A stretch of DNA of 64,000 nucleotides, from NCBI GenBank assembly GCA_964019695.1, contig OZ026516.1, positions 94,612,368 to 94,676,367 of the forward strand, in the 5' to 3' direction. A program made the position numbers and the translations under genes. This document shows positions 11,061-24,712 of the stretch, piece after piece. Source of the DNA: Loripinus fragilis. Its lineage: Eukaryota > Mollusca > Bivalvia > Lucinida > Lucinidae. Below the pieces are notes generated by a model. That model searched no databases, was not told where the DNA came from, and was given only the letters and a program-made list of their open reading frames with translations. The number at the start of each line of letters is the position of its first letter. Within the stretch, counting starts at the first letter, position 1.

Positions 11061-12110
11061 TCATGAAACACATTACAACATAAATATTGTGCTGAGTTTC
11101 CACCCACCTGGTGAGCCAATCACTACCCTTTTTACAATCAATGGTCTGTGACCTAAAGACCTCACCCTTGTCAGATAAATGACCCAAAATAGCCCTAAAT
11201 TCCAAAAAATAAACATTTTAAAAGTTATTTTGTGCAAAATAGAGAAAATTCTACTAATATTAGGAACAGCCAGAGGTTGTTAAGAGCAAAACTATATTTT
11301 CCATAAAATAAATTCAACTCAGTTGCATATAACTTAACCAAATGACCATTACTGTGATTAACGGAAACTTGCGAAAGGGCCTTTTTGACCCTATTTTGAT
11401 AATTACAAGAACAAATACTTCAAAAATGCTTCAGCATAACAATGAAAAATACAAATGCTCTGATATGGGAAACAGTGATTTTTAGATAAATAAAATGAGG
11501 CTTATAATATAACCTGATAGTGCAGAATTGCAACTCACATGCTTCACATCCCAATATGTGGTGCAAAACTGAGCCAACCATCAACCACTACCCACTAATT
11601 AGGCTCTTTTTCAGCAGTCATGATTATTTTTGTTTTATAAAGATGGACTTTTTGAAAGCTGAAATCATTATAGGACTTACTGGAATCAATACTAAGTATC
11701 ACAAACATATAACAGGTCACAGACATAGCAGCCAAGGAATCCAACAAAACAGGCCTGATCATCCTCCTTAGGCCCTGGACTTGTAACTGTTTATCCATAG
11801 ATCTACATTATAGCTTTTAAGTAAGCTCTGGTCCTGAAAACTCTTAAATCACAATGAGGCTGCCATAGATTTACAGATTGGACCTAGTTCAATCAATATG
11901 CAAGAATGAGATACCCCGGTTACTGCCTTGTTTTACCACTTTTTGGTCCCTGAAGGTGGGCACCCTACATGGGAGGAAAATTGCTTTGAAAAAAAAATAT
12001 CAAAATACAAGGTCCTTATATAAGCCACACCAGTAAACTTAAAAAGTGTAGCAAACATATTCCTGTATATTAAATATGATTTTCTTTCCCGTATGTTTAT
12101 TATTGACCAA
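11061..12110 (+). repeat. Satellite unit 10, short class (1,050 bp), chimeric
   Basis: The 5' half resembles unit 6. The 3' half resembles unit 5 (CAGTGATTTTTAG near 11473, CCTTGTTTTACC near 11926, CTTATATAAG). Private TTACTGCC near 11920 removes a CpG. Confidence 0.93.
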
Positions 12111-13160
12111 TCATGAAACACATTACAACATAAATATTGTGCTGAGTTTCCACCCACCTGGTGAGCCAATCACTACCCTTTTTACAATCAATGGTCTGTG
12201 ACCTAAAGACCTCACCCTTGTCAGATAAATGACCCAAAAAGCCCTAAATTCCAAAAAATAAACATTTTAAAAGTTATTTTGTGCAAAATAGAGAAAATTC
12301 TACTAATATTAGGAACAGCCAGAGGTTGTTAAGAGCAAAACTATATTTTCCATAAAATAAATTCAACTCAGTTGCATATAACTTAACCAAATGACCATTA
12401 CTGTGATTAACGGAAACTTGCGAAAGGGCCTTTTTGACCCTATTTTGATAATTACAAGAACAAATACTTCAAAAATGCTTCAGCATAACAATGAAAAATA
12501 CAAATGCTCTGATATGGGAAACAGTGAGTTTTAGATAAATAAAATGAGGCTTATAGTATAGCCTGATAGTGCAGAATTGCAACTCACATGCTTCACATCC
12601 CAATATGTGGTGCAAAACTGAGCCAACCATCAACCACTACCCACTAATTCGGCTCTTTTTCAGCAGTCATGATGATTTTTGTTTTATAAAGATGGTATTT
12701 TTGAAAGCTGAAATCATTATAGGACTTACTGGAATCAATACTAAGTATCACAAACATATAACAGGTCACAGACATAGCAGCCAAGGAATCCAACAAAACA
12801 GGCCTGATCATCCTCCTTAGGCCCTGGACTTGTAAATGTTTATCCATAGATCTACATTATAGCTTTTAAGTAAGCTCTGGTCCTGAAAAGTCTTAAATCA
12901 TAATGAGGCTGCCATAGATTTACAGATTGGACCTAGTTCAATTAATATGCAAGAATGAGATACCCCGGTTACGACCATGTTTTACCACTTTTTGGTCCCT
13001 GAAGGTGGGCACCCTACATGGGAGGAAAATTGCTTTGAAAAAAAAATATCAAAATACAAGGTCCTTTTTATAAGCCACACCAGTAAACTTAAAAAGTGTA
13101 GCAAACATATTCCCGTATATTAAATATGATTTTCTTTCCCGTATGTTTATTATTGACCAA
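12111..13160 (+). repeat. Satellite unit 11, short class (1,050 bp)
   Basis: Copy of unit 6 about 5,975 bp downstream (AATTCGGCTC, AAAAGTCTT). Private variants are one base lost in CCAAAAAGCCC near 12234, GATGATTTTT near 12671, GATGGTATTTTT near 12692 and TACGACCATG near 12971. Confidence 0.95.
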
Positions 13161-14210
13161 TCATGAAACACTTTACAACATAAATATTGTGCTGAGTTTC
13201 CACCCACCTGGTGAGCCAATCACTACCCTTTTTACAATCAATGGTCTATGACCTAAAGACCTCACCCTTCTCAGATAAATGACCCAAAATAGCCATAAAT
13301 TCCAAAAAATAAACATTTTAAAAGTTATTTTGTGCAAAATAGAGAAAATTCTACTAATATTAGGAACAGCCAGAGGTTGTTAAGAGCAAAACTAAATTTT
13401 CCATAAAATAAATTCAACTCAGTTGCATATAACTTAACCAAATGACCATTACTGTGATTAACGGAAACTTGTGAAAGGGCCTTTTTGACCCTATTTTGAT
13501 AATTACAAGAACAAATACTTCAAAAATGCTTCAGCATAACAATGAAAAATACAAATGCTCTGATATGGGAAACAGTGAGTTTTAGATAAATAAAATGAGG
13601 CTTATAGTATAGCCTGATAGTGCAGAATTGCAACTCACATGCTTCACATCCCAATATGTGGTGCAAAACTGAGCCAACCATCAACCACTTCCCACTAATT
13701 AGGCTCTTTTTCAGCAGTCATGATTATTTTTGTTTTATAAAGATGGACTTTTTGAAAGCTGAAATCATTATAGGACTTACTGGAATCAATACTAAGTATC
13801 ACAAACATATAACAGGTCACAGACATAGCAGCCAAGGAATCCAACAAAACAGGCCTGATCATCCTCCTTAGGCCCTGGACTTGTAAATGTTTATCCATAG
13901 ATCTACATTATAGCTTTTAAGTAAGCTCTGGTCCTGAAAACTCTTAAATCACAATGAGGCTGCCATAGATTTACAGATTGGACCTAGTTCAATCAATATG
14001 CAAGAATGAGATACCCCGGTTACGGCCATGTTTTACCACTTTTTGGTCCCTGAAGGTGGGCACCCTACATGGGAGGAAAATTGCTTTGAAAAAAAATATC
14101 AAAATACAAGGTCCTTTTTATAAGCCACACCAGTAAACTTAAAAAGTGTAGCAAACATATTCCTGTATATTAAATATGATTTTCTTTCCCGTATGTTTAT
14201 TATTGACTAA
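13161..14210 (+). repeat. Satellite unit 12, short class (1,050 bp)
   Basis: The 5' end shares GGTCTATGACC and CCTTCTCAG with unit 7, but the module is absent. AGCCATAAAT is shared with unit 13. CTTGTGAAAGG near 13469 is a CpG-to-TpG change, and ACTTCCC near 13688 is shared with unit 52. Confidence 0.95.
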
Positions 14211-15260
14211 TCATGAAACACTTTACAACATAAATATTGTGCTGAGTTTCCACCCACCTGGTGAGCCAATCACTACCCTTTTTACAATCAATGGTCTGTG
14301 ACCTAAAGACCTCACCCTTGTCAGATAAATGACCCAAAATAGCCATAAATTCCAAAAAATAAACATTTTAAAAGTTATTTTGTGCAAAATAGAGAAAATT
14401 CTACTAATATTAGGAACAGCCAGAGGTTGTTAAGAGCAAAACTATATTTTCCATAAAATAAATTCAACTCAGTTGCATATAACTTAACCAAATGACCATT
14501 ACTGTGATTAACGGAAACTTGCGAAAGGGCCTTTTTGACCCTATTTTGATAATTACAAGAACAAATACTTCAAAAATGCTTCAGCATAACAATGAAAAAT
14601 ACAAATGCTCTGATATGGGAAACAGTGAGTTTTAGATAAATAAAATGAGGCTTATAGTATAGCCTGATAGTGCAGAATTGCAACTCACATGCTTCACATC
14701 CCAATATGTGGTGCAAAACTGAGCCAACCATCAACCACTACCCACTAATTAGGCTCTTTTTCAGCAGTCATGATTATTTTTGTTTTATAAAGATGGACTT
14801 TTTGAAAGCTGAAATCATTATAGGACTTACTGGAATCAATACTAAGTATCACAAACATATAACAGGTCACAGACATAGCAGCCAAGGAATCCAACAAAAC
14901 AGGCCTGATCATCCTCCTTAGGCCCTGGACTTGTAAATGTTTATCCATAGATCTACATTATAGCTTTTAAGTAAGCTCTGGTCCTGAAAACTCTTAAATC
15001 ACAATGAGGCTGCCATAGATTTACAGATTGGACCTAGTTCAATCAATATGCAACAATGAGATACCCCCGTTACGGCCATGCTTTACCACTTTTTGGTCCC
15101 TGAAGGTGGGCACCCTACATGGGAGGAAAATTGCTTTGAAAAAAAATATCAAAATACAAGGTCCTTTTTATAAGCCACACCAGTAAACTTAAAAAGTGTA
15201 GCAAACATATTCCCGTATATCAAATATGATTTTCTTTCCCGTATGTTTATTATTGACCAA
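14211..15260 (+). repeat. Satellite unit 13, short class (1,050 bp)
   Basis: AGCCATAAAT links it to unit 12, and CAACAATGAG plus ATACCCCCG links it to unit 14. Private variants are CATGCTTTACC near 15077 and ATATCAAATATG near 15217. Confidence 0.95.
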
Positions 15261-16311
15261 TCATGAAACACATTACAACATAAATATTGTGCTGAGTTTC
15301 CACCCACCTGGTGAGCCAATCACTACCCTTTTTACAATCAATGGTCTGTGACCTAAAGACCTCACCCTTGTCAGATAAATGACCAAAAATAGCCCTAAAT
15401 TCCAGAAAAATAAACATTTTAAAAGTTATTTTGTGCAAAATAGAGAAAATTCTACTAATATTAGGAACAGCCAGAGGTTGTTAAGAGCAAAACTATATTT
15501 TCCATAAAATAAATTCAACTCAGTTGCATATAACTTAACCAAATGACCATTACTGTGATTAACGGAAACTTGCGAAAGGGCCTTTTTGACCCTATTTTGA
15601 TAATTACAAGAACAAATACTTCAAAAATGCTTCAGCATAACAATGAAAAATACAAATGCTCTGATATGGGAAACAGTGAGTTTTAGATAAATAAAATGAG
15701 GCTTATAGTATAGCCTGATAGTGCAGAATTTTAACTCACATGCTTCACATCCCAATATGTGGTGCAAAACTGAGCCAACCATCAACCACTACCCACTAAT
15801 TAGGCTCTTTTTCAGCAGTCATGATTATTTTTGTTTTATAAAGATGGACTTTTTGAAAGCTGAAATCATTATAGGACTTACTGGAATCAATACTAAGTAT
15901 CACAAACATATAACAGGTCACAGACATAGCAGCCAAGGAATCCAACAAAACAGGCCTGATCATCCTCCTTAGGCCCTGGACTTGTAAATGTTTATCCATA
16001 GATCTACATTATAGCTTTTAAGTAAGCTCTGGTCCTGAAAACTCTTAAATCACAATGAGGCTGCCATAGATTTACAGATTAGACCTAGTTCAATCAATAT
16101 GCAACAATGAGATACCCCCGTTACGGCCATGTTTTACCACTTTTTGGTCCCTGAAGGTGGGCACCCTACATGGGAGGAAAATTGCTTTGAAAAAAAATAT
16201 CAAAATACAAGGTCCTTTTTATAAGCCACACCAGTAAACTTAAAAAGTGTAGCAAACATATTCCTGTATATTAAATATGATTTTCTTTCCCGTATGTTTA
16301 TTATTGACTAA
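15261..16311 (+). repeat. Satellite unit 14, short class (1,051 bp)
   Basis: Its leader is of the GACCAAAAAT plus CCAGAAAAATAAAC type, which later characterises B units. Private variants are GAATTTTAACTC near 15726 and ATTAGACCTAG near 16079. Confidence 0.95.
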
Positions 16312-17359
16312 TCATGAAACACTTTACAACATAAATATTGTGCTGAGTTTCCACCCACCTGGTGAGCCAATCACTACCCTTTTTACAATCAATGGTCTGT
16401 GACCTAAAGACCTCACCCTTGTCAGATAAATGACCCAAAATAGCCCTAAATTCCAAAAAATAAACATTTTAAAAGTTATTTTGTGCAAAATAGAGAAAAT
16501 TCTACTAATATTAGGAACAGCCAGAGGTTGTTAAGAGCAAAACTATATTTTCCATAAAATAAATTCAACTCAGTTGCATATAACTTAACCAAATGACCAT
16601 TACTGTGATTAACGGAAACTTGCGAAAGGGCCTTTTTGACCCTATTTGATAATTACAAGAACAAATACTTCAAAATGCTTCAGCATAACAATGAAAAATA
16701 CAAATGCTCTGATATGGGAAACAGTGAGTTTTAGATAAATAAAATGAGGCTTATAGTATAGCCTGATAGTGCAGAATTGCAACTTACATGCTTCACATCC
16801 CAATATGTGGTGCAAAACTGAGCCAACCATCAACCACTACCCACTGATTAGGCTCTTTTTCAGCAGTCATGATTATTTTTGTTTTATAAAGATGGACTTT
16901 TTGAAAGCTGAAATCATTATAGGACTTACTGGAATCAATACTAAGTATCACAAACATATAACAGGTCACAGACATAGCAGCCAAGGAATCCAACAAAACA
17001 GGCCTGATCATCCTCCTTAGGCCCTGGACTTGTAAATGTTTATCCATAGATCTACATTATAGCTTTTAAGTAAGCTCTGGTCCTGAAAACTCTTAAATCA
17101 TAATGAGGCTGCCATAGATTTACAGATTGGACCTAGTTCAATTAATATGCAAGAATGAGATACCCAGGTTACGGTCATGTTTTACCACATTTTGGTCCCT
17201 GAAGGTGGGCACCCTACATGGGAGGAAAATTGCTTTGAAAAAAAATATCAAAATACAAGGTCCTTTTTATAAGCCACACCAGTAAACTTAAAAAGTGTAG
17301 CAAACATATTCCTGTATATTAAATATGATTTTCTTTACCGTATGTTTATTATTGACCAA
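16312..17359 (+). repeat. Satellite unit 15, short class (1,048 bp)
   Basis: Shortened by single-base losses in CCCTATTTGAT (near 16641) and TTCAAAATGC (near 16669). Private variants are AACTTACATG, CACTGATTAGG near 16842, ACCCAGGTTACGGTCATG near 17162 and CCACATTTTGG. Confidence 0.95.
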
Positions 17360-18407
17360 TCATGAAACACATTACAACATAAATATTGTGCTGAGTTTCC
17401 ACCAACCTGGTGAGCCAATCACTACCCTTTTTACAATCAATGGTCTGTGACCTAAAGACCTCACCCTTGTCAGATAAATGACCCAAAATAGCCCTAAATT
17501 CCACAAAATAAACATTTTAAAAGTTATTTTGTGCAAAATAGAGAAAATTCTACTAATATTAGGAACAGCCAGAGGTTGTTAAGAGCAAAACTATATTTTC
17601 CATAAAATAAATTCAACTCAGTTGCATATAACTTAACCAAATGACCATTACTGTGATTAACGGAAACTTGCGAAAGGGCCTTTTTGACCCTATTTTGATA
17701 ATTACAAGAACAAATACTTCAAAAATGCTTCAGCATAACAATGAAAAATACAAATGCTCTGATATGGGAAACAGTGAGTTTTAGATAAATAAAATGAGGC
17801 TTATAGTATAGCCTGATAGTGCAGAATTGCAACTCACATGCTTCACATCCCAATATGTGGTGCAAAACTGAGCCAACCATCAACCCCTACCCACTAATTA
17901 GGCTCTTTCAGCAGTCATGATTATTTTTGTTTTATAAAGATGGACTTTTTGAAAGCTGAAATCATTATAGGACTTACTGGAATCAATACTAAGTATCACA
18001 AACATATAACAGGTCACAGACATAGCAGCCAAGGAATCCAACAAAACAGGCCTGATCATCCTCCTTAGGCCCTGGACTTGTAAATGTTTATCCATAGATC
18101 TACATTATAGCTTTTAAGTAAGCTCTGGTCCTGAAAACTCTTAAATCATAATGAGGCTGCCATAGATTTACAGATTGGACCTAGTTCAATTAATATGCAA
18201 GAATGAGATACCCCGGTTACGGCCATGTTTTACCACTTTTTGGTCCCTGAAGGTGGGCACCCTACATGGGAGGAAAATTGCTTTGAAAAAAAATATCAAA
18301 ATACAAGGTCCTTTTTATAAGCCACACCAGTAAACTTAAAAAGTGTAGCAAACATATTCCCGTATATTAAATATGATTTTCTTTCCCGTATGTTTATTAT
18401 TGACCAA
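17360..18407 (+). repeat. Satellite unit 16, short class (1,048 bp)
   Basis: Loss of two T's in GGCTCTTTCAGC near 17901 shortens the unit. It is the only complete unit in which the recurrent 83-codon frame is shifted. The leader has CCACCAACC. CAACCCCTACC near 17881 is shared with unit 47. Confidence 0.95.
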
Positions 18408-19458
18408 TCATGAAACACATTACAACATAAATATTGTGCTGAGTTTCCACCCACCTGGTGAGCCAATCACTACCCTTTTTACAATCAATGGTCTGTGACC
18501 TAAAGACCTCACCCTTGTCAGATAAATGACCAAAAATAGCCCTAAATTCCAGAAAAATAAACATTTTAAAAGTTATTTTGTGCAAAATAGAGAAAATTCT
18601 ACTAATATTAGGAACAGCCAGAGGTTGTTAAGAGCAAAACTATATTTTCCATAAAATAAATTCAACTCAGTTGCATATAACTTAACCAAATGACCATTAC
18701 TGTGATTAACGGAAACTTGCAAAAGGGCCTTTTTGACCCTATTTTGATAATTACAAGAATAAATACTTCAAAAATGCTTCAGCATAACAATGAAAAATAC
18801 AAATGCTCTGATATGGGAAACAGTGAGTTTTAGATAAATAAAATGAGGCTTATAATATAACCTGATAGTGCAGAATTGCAACTCACATGCTTCACATCCC
18901 AATATGTGGTGCAAAACTGAGCCAACCATCAACCACTACCCACTAATTAGGCTCTTTTTCAGCAGTCATGATTATTTTTGTTCTATAAAGATGGACTTTT
19001 TGAAAGCTGAAATCATTATAGGACTTACTGGAATCAATACTAAGTATCACAAACATATAACAGGTCACAGACATAGCAGCCAAGGAATCCAACAAAACAG
19101 GCCTGATCATCCTCCTTAGGCCCTGGACTTGTAAATGTTTATCCATAGATCTACATTATAGCTTTTAAGTAAGCTCTGGTCCTGAAAACTCTTAAATCAT
19201 AATGAGGCTGCCATAGATTTACAGATTGGACCTAGTTCAATTAATATGCAAGAATGAGATACCCCGGTTACGGCCATGTTTTACCACTTTTTGGTCCCTG
19301 AAGGTGGGCAACCTACATGGGAGGAAAATTGCTTTGAAAAAAAATATCAAAATACAAGGTCCTTTTTATAAGCCACACCAGTAAACTTAAAAAGTGTAGC
19401 AAACATATTCCCGTATATTAAATATGATTTTCTTTCCCGTATGTTTATTATTGACCAA
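18408..19458 (+). repeat. Satellite unit 17, short class, B-type 5' half and A-type 3' half
   Basis: The leader (CCACCCACC, GACCAAAAAT, CCAGAAAAATAAAC) and AGAATAAATAC near 18756 are B-type. From GCTTATAATATAACC (18849) onward it is A-type (GTTCTATAAAG near 18980, GGCAACCTAC). It therefore looks like the crossover junction that opens the dimer block. Confidence 0.93.
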
Positions 19459-20509
19459 TCATGAAACACATTACAACATAAATATTGTGCTGAGTTTCCA
19501 CCCACCTGGTGAGCCAATCACTACCCTTTTTACAATCAATGGTCTGTGACCTAAAGACCTCACCCTTGTCAGATAAATGACCAAAAATAGCCCTAAATTC
19601 CAAAAAATAAACATTTTAAAAGTTATTTTGTGCAAAATAGAGAAAATTCTACTAATATTAGGAACAGCCAGAGGTTGTTAAGAGCAAAACTATATTTTCC
19701 ATAAAATAAATTCAACTCAGTTGCATATAACTTAACCAAATGACCATTACTGTGATTAACGGAAACTTGCGAAAGGGCCTTTTTGACCCTATTTTGATAA
19801 TTACAAGAATAAATACTTCAAAAATGCTTCAGCATAACAATGAAAAATACAAATGCTCTGATATGGGAAACAGTGAGTTTTAGATAAATAAAATGAGGTT
19901 TATAGTATAGCCTGATAGTGCAGAATTGCAACTCACATGCTTCACATCCCAATATGTGGTGCAAAACTGAGCCAACCATCAACCACTACCCACTAATTAG
20001 GCTCTTTTTCAGCAGTCATGATTATTTTTGTTTTATAAAGATGAACTTTTTGAAAGCTGAAATCATTATAGGACTTACTGGAATCAATACTAAGTATCAC
20101 AAACATATAACAGGTCACAGACATAGCAGCCAAGGAATCCAACAAAACAGGCCTGATCATCCTCCTTAGGCCCTGGACTTGTAAATGTTTATCCATAGAT
20201 CTACATTATAGCTTTTAAGTAAGCTCTGGTCCTGAAAACTCTTAAATCATAATGAGGCTGCCATAGATTTACAGATTGGACCTAGTTCAATTAATATGCA
20301 AGAATGAGATACCCCGGTTACGGCCATGTTTTACCACTTTTTGGTCCCTGAAGGTGGGCACCCAACATGGGAGGAAAATTGCTTTGAAAAAAAATATCAA
20401 AATACAAGGTCCTTTTTATAAGCCACACCAGTAAACTTAAAAAAGTGTAGCAAACATATTCCCGTATATTAAATATGATTTTCTTTCCTGTATGTTTATA
20501 ATTGACCAA
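19459..20509 (+). repeat. Satellite unit 18, short class, B-type
   Basis: GAGGTTTATAG, GATGAACTT near 20040, CCCAACATGG near 20361, TTAAAAAAGTG and TTATAATTGACC. Unlike unit 20 its leader reads CCAAAAAATAAAC. Confidence 0.95.
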
Positions 20510-21559
20510 TCATGAAACACATTACAACATAAATATTGTGCTGAGTTTCCACCAACCTGGCGAGCCAATCACTACCCTTTTTACAATCAATGGTCTGTGA
20601 CCTAAAGACCTCACCCTTGTCAGATAAATGACCCAAAATAGCCCTAAATTCCAAAAAATAAACATTTTAAAAGTTATTTTGTGCAAAATAGAGAAAATTC
20701 TACTAATATTAGGAACAGCCAGAGGTTGTTAAGAGCAAAACTATATTTTCCATAAAATAAATTCAACTCATTTGCATATAACTTAACCAAATGACCATTA
20801 CTGTGATTAACGGAAACTTGCGAAAGGGCCTTTTTGACCCTATTTTGATAATTACAAGAACAAATACTTCAAAAATGCTTCAGCATAACAATGAAAAATA
20901 CAAATGCTCTGATATGGGAAACAGTGAGTTTTAGATAAATAAAATGAGGCTTATAGTATAGCCTGATAGTGCAGAATTGCAACTCACATGCTTTACATCC
21001 CAATATGTGGTGCAAAACTGAGCCAACCATCAACCACTACCCACTAATTAGGCTCTTTTTCAGCAGTCATGATTATTTTTGTTCTATAAAGATGGACTTT
21101 TTGAAAGCTGAAATCATTATAGGACTTACTGGAATCAATACTAAGTATCACAAACATATAACAGGTCACAGACATAGCAGCCAAGGAATCCAACAAAACA
21201 GGCCTGATCATCCTCCTTAGGCCCTGGACTTGTAAATGTTTATCCATAGATCTACATTATAGCTTTTAAGTAAGCTCTGGTCCTGAAAACTCTTAAATCA
21301 TAATGAGGCTGCCATAGATTTACAGATTGGACCTAGTTCAATTAATATGCAAGAATGAGATACCCCGGTTACGGCCATGTTTTACCACTTTTTGGTCCCT
21401 GAAGGTGGGCAACCTACATGGGAGGAAAATTGCTTTGAAAAAAAATATCAAAATACAAGGTCCTTTTTATAAGCCACACCAGTAAACTTAAAAAGTGTAG
21501 CAAACATATTCCCGTATATTAAATATGATTTTCTTTCCCGTATGTTTATTATTGACCAA
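20510..21559 (+). repeat. Satellite unit 19, short class, A-type
   Basis: CCACCAACC leader with private CTGGCGAGCC near 20567, CATTTGCAT, GCTTTACATCC near 20990, GTTCTATAAAG and GGCAACCTAC. Confidence 0.95.
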
Positions 21560-22611
21560 TCATGAAACACATTACAACATAAATATTGTGCTGAGTTTCC
21601 ACCCACCTGGTGAGCCAATCACTACCCTTTTTACAATCAATGGTCTGTGACCTAAAGACCTCACCCTTGTCAGATAAATGACCAAAAATAGCCCTAAATT
21701 CCAGAAAAATAAACATTTTAAAAGTTATTTTGTGCAAAATAGAGAAAATTCTACTAATATTAGGAACAGCCAGAGGTTGTTAAGAGCAAAACTATATTTT
21801 CCATAAAATAAATTCAACTCAGTTGCATATAACTTAACCAAATGACCATTACTGTGATTAACGGAAACTTGCGAAAGGGCCTTTTTGACCCTATTTTGAT
21901 AATTACAAGAATAAATACTTCAAAAATGCTTCAGCATAACAATGAAAAATACAAATGCTCTGATATGGGAAACAGTGAGTTTTAGATAAATAAAATGAGG
22001 TTTATAGTATAGCCTGATAGTGCAGAATTGCAACTCACATGCTTCACATCCCAATATGTGGTGCAAAACTGAGCCAACCATCAACCACTACCCACTAATT
22101 AGGCTCTTTTTCAGCAGTCATGATTATTTTTGTTTTATAAAGATGAACTTTTTGAAAGCTGAAATCATTATAGGACTTACTGGAATCAATACTAAGTATC
22201 ACAAACATATAACAGGTCACAGACATAGCAGCCAAGGAATCCAACAAAACAGGCCTGATCATCCTCCTTAGGCCCTGGACTTGTAAATGTTTATCCATAG
22301 ATCTACATTATAGCTTTTAAGTAAGCTCTGGTCCTGAAAACTCTTAAATCATAATGAGGCTGCCATAGATTTACAGATTGGACCTAGTTCAATTAATATG
22401 CAAGAATGAGATACCCCGGTTACGGCCATGTTTTACCACTTTTTGGTCCCTGAAGGTGGGCACCCAACATGGGAGGAAAATTGCTTTGAAAAAAAATATC
22501 AAAATACAAGGTCCTTTTTATAAGCCACACCAGTAAACTTAAAAAAGTGTAGCAAACATATTCCCGTATATTAAATATGATTTTCTTTCCTGTATGTTTA
22601 TAATTGACCAA
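21560..22611 (+). repeat. Satellite unit 20, short class, B-type
   Basis: CCAGAAAAATAAAC leader, AGAATAAATAC, GAGGTTTATAG, GATGAAC, CCCAACATGG, TTAAAAAAGTG and TTATAATTGACC. Very close to unit 26. Confidence 0.95.
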
Positions 22612-23661
22612 TCATGAAACACATTACAACATAAATATTGTGCTGAGTTTCCACCAACCTGGTGAGCCAATCACTACCCTTTTTACAATCAATGGTCTGT
22701 GACCTAAAGACCTCACCCTTGTCAGATAAATGACCCAAAATAGCCCTAAATTCCAAAAAATAAACATTTTAAAAGTTATTTTGTGCAAAATAGAGAAAAT
22801 TCTACTAATATTAGGAACAGCCAGAGGTTGTTAAGAGCAAAACTATATTTTCCATAAAATAAATTCAACTCATTTGCATATAACTTAACCAAATGACCAT
22901 TACTGTGATTAACGGAAACTTGCGAAAGGGCCTTTTTGACCCTATTTTGATAATTACAAGAACAAATACTTCAAAAATGCTTCAGCATAACAATGAAAAT
23001 TACAAATGCTCTGATATGGGAAACAGTGAGTTTTAGATAAATAAAATGAGGCTTATAGTATAGCCTGATAGTGCAGAATTGCAACTCACATGCTTTACAT
23101 CCCAATATGTGGTGCAAAACTGAGCAAACCATCAACCACTACCCACTAATTAGGCTCTTTTTCAGCAGTCATGATTATTTTTGTTCTATAAAGATGGACT
23201 TTTTGAAAGCTGAAATCATTATAGGACTTACTGGAATCAATACTAAGTATCACAAACATATAACAGGTCACAGACATAGCAGCCAAGGAATCCAACAAAA
23301 CAGGCCTGATCATCCTCCTTAGGCCCTGGACTTGTAAATGTTTATCCATAGATCTACATTATAGCTTTTAAGTAAGCTCTGGTCCTGAAAACTCTTAAAT
23401 CATAATGAGGCTGCCATAGATTTACAGATTGGACCTAGTTCAATTAATATGCAAGAATGAGATACCCCGGTTACGGCCATGTTTTACCACTTTTTGGTCC
23501 CTGAAGGTGGGCAACCTACATGGGAGGAAAATTGCTTTGAAAAAAAATATCAAAATACAAGGTCCTTTTTATAAGCCACACCAGTAAACTTAAAAAGTGT
23601 AGCAAACATATTCCCGTATATTAAATATGATTTTCTTTCCCGTATGTTTATTATTGACCAA
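22612..23661 (+). repeat. Satellite unit 21, short class, A-type
   Basis: Like unit 19 (CATTTGCAT, GCTTTACATCC). It adds GAAAATTACAAATG near 22995, shared with 23, and private GAGCAAACC near 23122. Confidence 0.95.
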
Positions 23662-24712
23662 TCATGAAACACATTACAACATAAATATTGTGCTGAGTTT
23701 CCACCCACCTGGTGAGCCAATCACTACCCTTTTTACAATCAATGGTCTGTGACCTAAAGACCTCACCCTTGTCAGATAAATGACCAAAAATAGCCCTAAA
23801 TTCCAGAAAAATAAACATTTTAAAAGTTATTTTGTGCAAAATAGAGAAAATTCTACTAATATTAGGAACAGCCAGAGGTTGTTAAGAGCAAAACTATATT
23901 TTCCATAAAATAAATTCAACTCAGTTGCATATAACTTAACCAAATGACCATTACTGTGATTAACGGAAACTTGCGAAAGGGCCTTTTTGACCCTATTTTG
24001 ATAATTACAAGAATAAATACTTCAAAAATGCTTCAGCATAACAATGAAAAATACAAATGCTCTGATATGGGAAACAGTGAGTTTTAGATAAATAAAATGA
24101 GGTTTATAGTATAGCCTGATAGTGCAGAATTGCAACTCACATGCTTCACATCCCAATATGTGGTGCAAAACTGAGCCAACCATCAACCACTACCCACTAA
24201 TTAGGCTCTTTTTCAGCAGTCATGATTATTTTTGTTTTATAAAGATGGACTTTTTGAAAGCTGAAATCATTATAGGACTTACTGGAATCAATACTAAGTA
24301 TCACAAACATATAACAGGTCACAGACATAGCAGCCAAGGAATCCAACAAAACAGGCCTGATCATCCTCCTTAGGCCCTGGACTTGTAAATGTTTATCCAT
24401 AGATCTACATTATAGCTTTTAAGTAAGCTCTGGTCCTGAAAACTCTTAAATCATAATGAGGCTGCCATAGATTTACAGATTGGACCTAGTTCAATTAATA
24501 TGCAAGAATGAGATACCCCGGTTACGGCCATGTTTTACCACTTTTTGGTCCCTGAAGGTGGGCACCCTACATGGGAGGAAAATTGCTTTGAAAAAAAATA
24601 TCAAAATACAAGGTCCTTTTTATAAGCCACACCAGTAAACTTAAAAAGTGTAGCAAACATATTCCCGTATATTAAATATGATTTTCTTTCCTGTATGTTT
24701 ATTATTGACCAA
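23662..24712 (+). repeat. Satellite unit 22, short class, B-type variant
   Basis: Has AGAATAAATAC, GAGGTTTATAG and TTCCTGTATG, but GATGGAC, CCCTACATGG and TTATTATTGACC. Several B markers in the 3' half are therefore in the common state. Confidence 0.95.

Larger units (their letters stand above)
2263..12110 (+). repeat. Higher-order repeat: L-S-L-S tetramer, two copies (2263-7186 and 7187-12110)
   Basis: Units 3-6 and 7-10 have the same order of classes, and each copy is 4,924 bp. Units 4 and 8 share GACCTCCCCCTT (3772, 8697), TATATGTTCC, CTCAATTGC and GATATTGG, which are otherwise rare. Units 3 and 7 share GAAATTTCTAC and GTGAAGAGC. The 5' part of unit 9 matches unit 5 (AGTGACC lead, GGGAGAGCATCC), while its 3' part matches unit 7 (CATTTTAGGAC). 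Correspondence is therefore imperfect in the third and fourth units. Confidence 0.8.
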
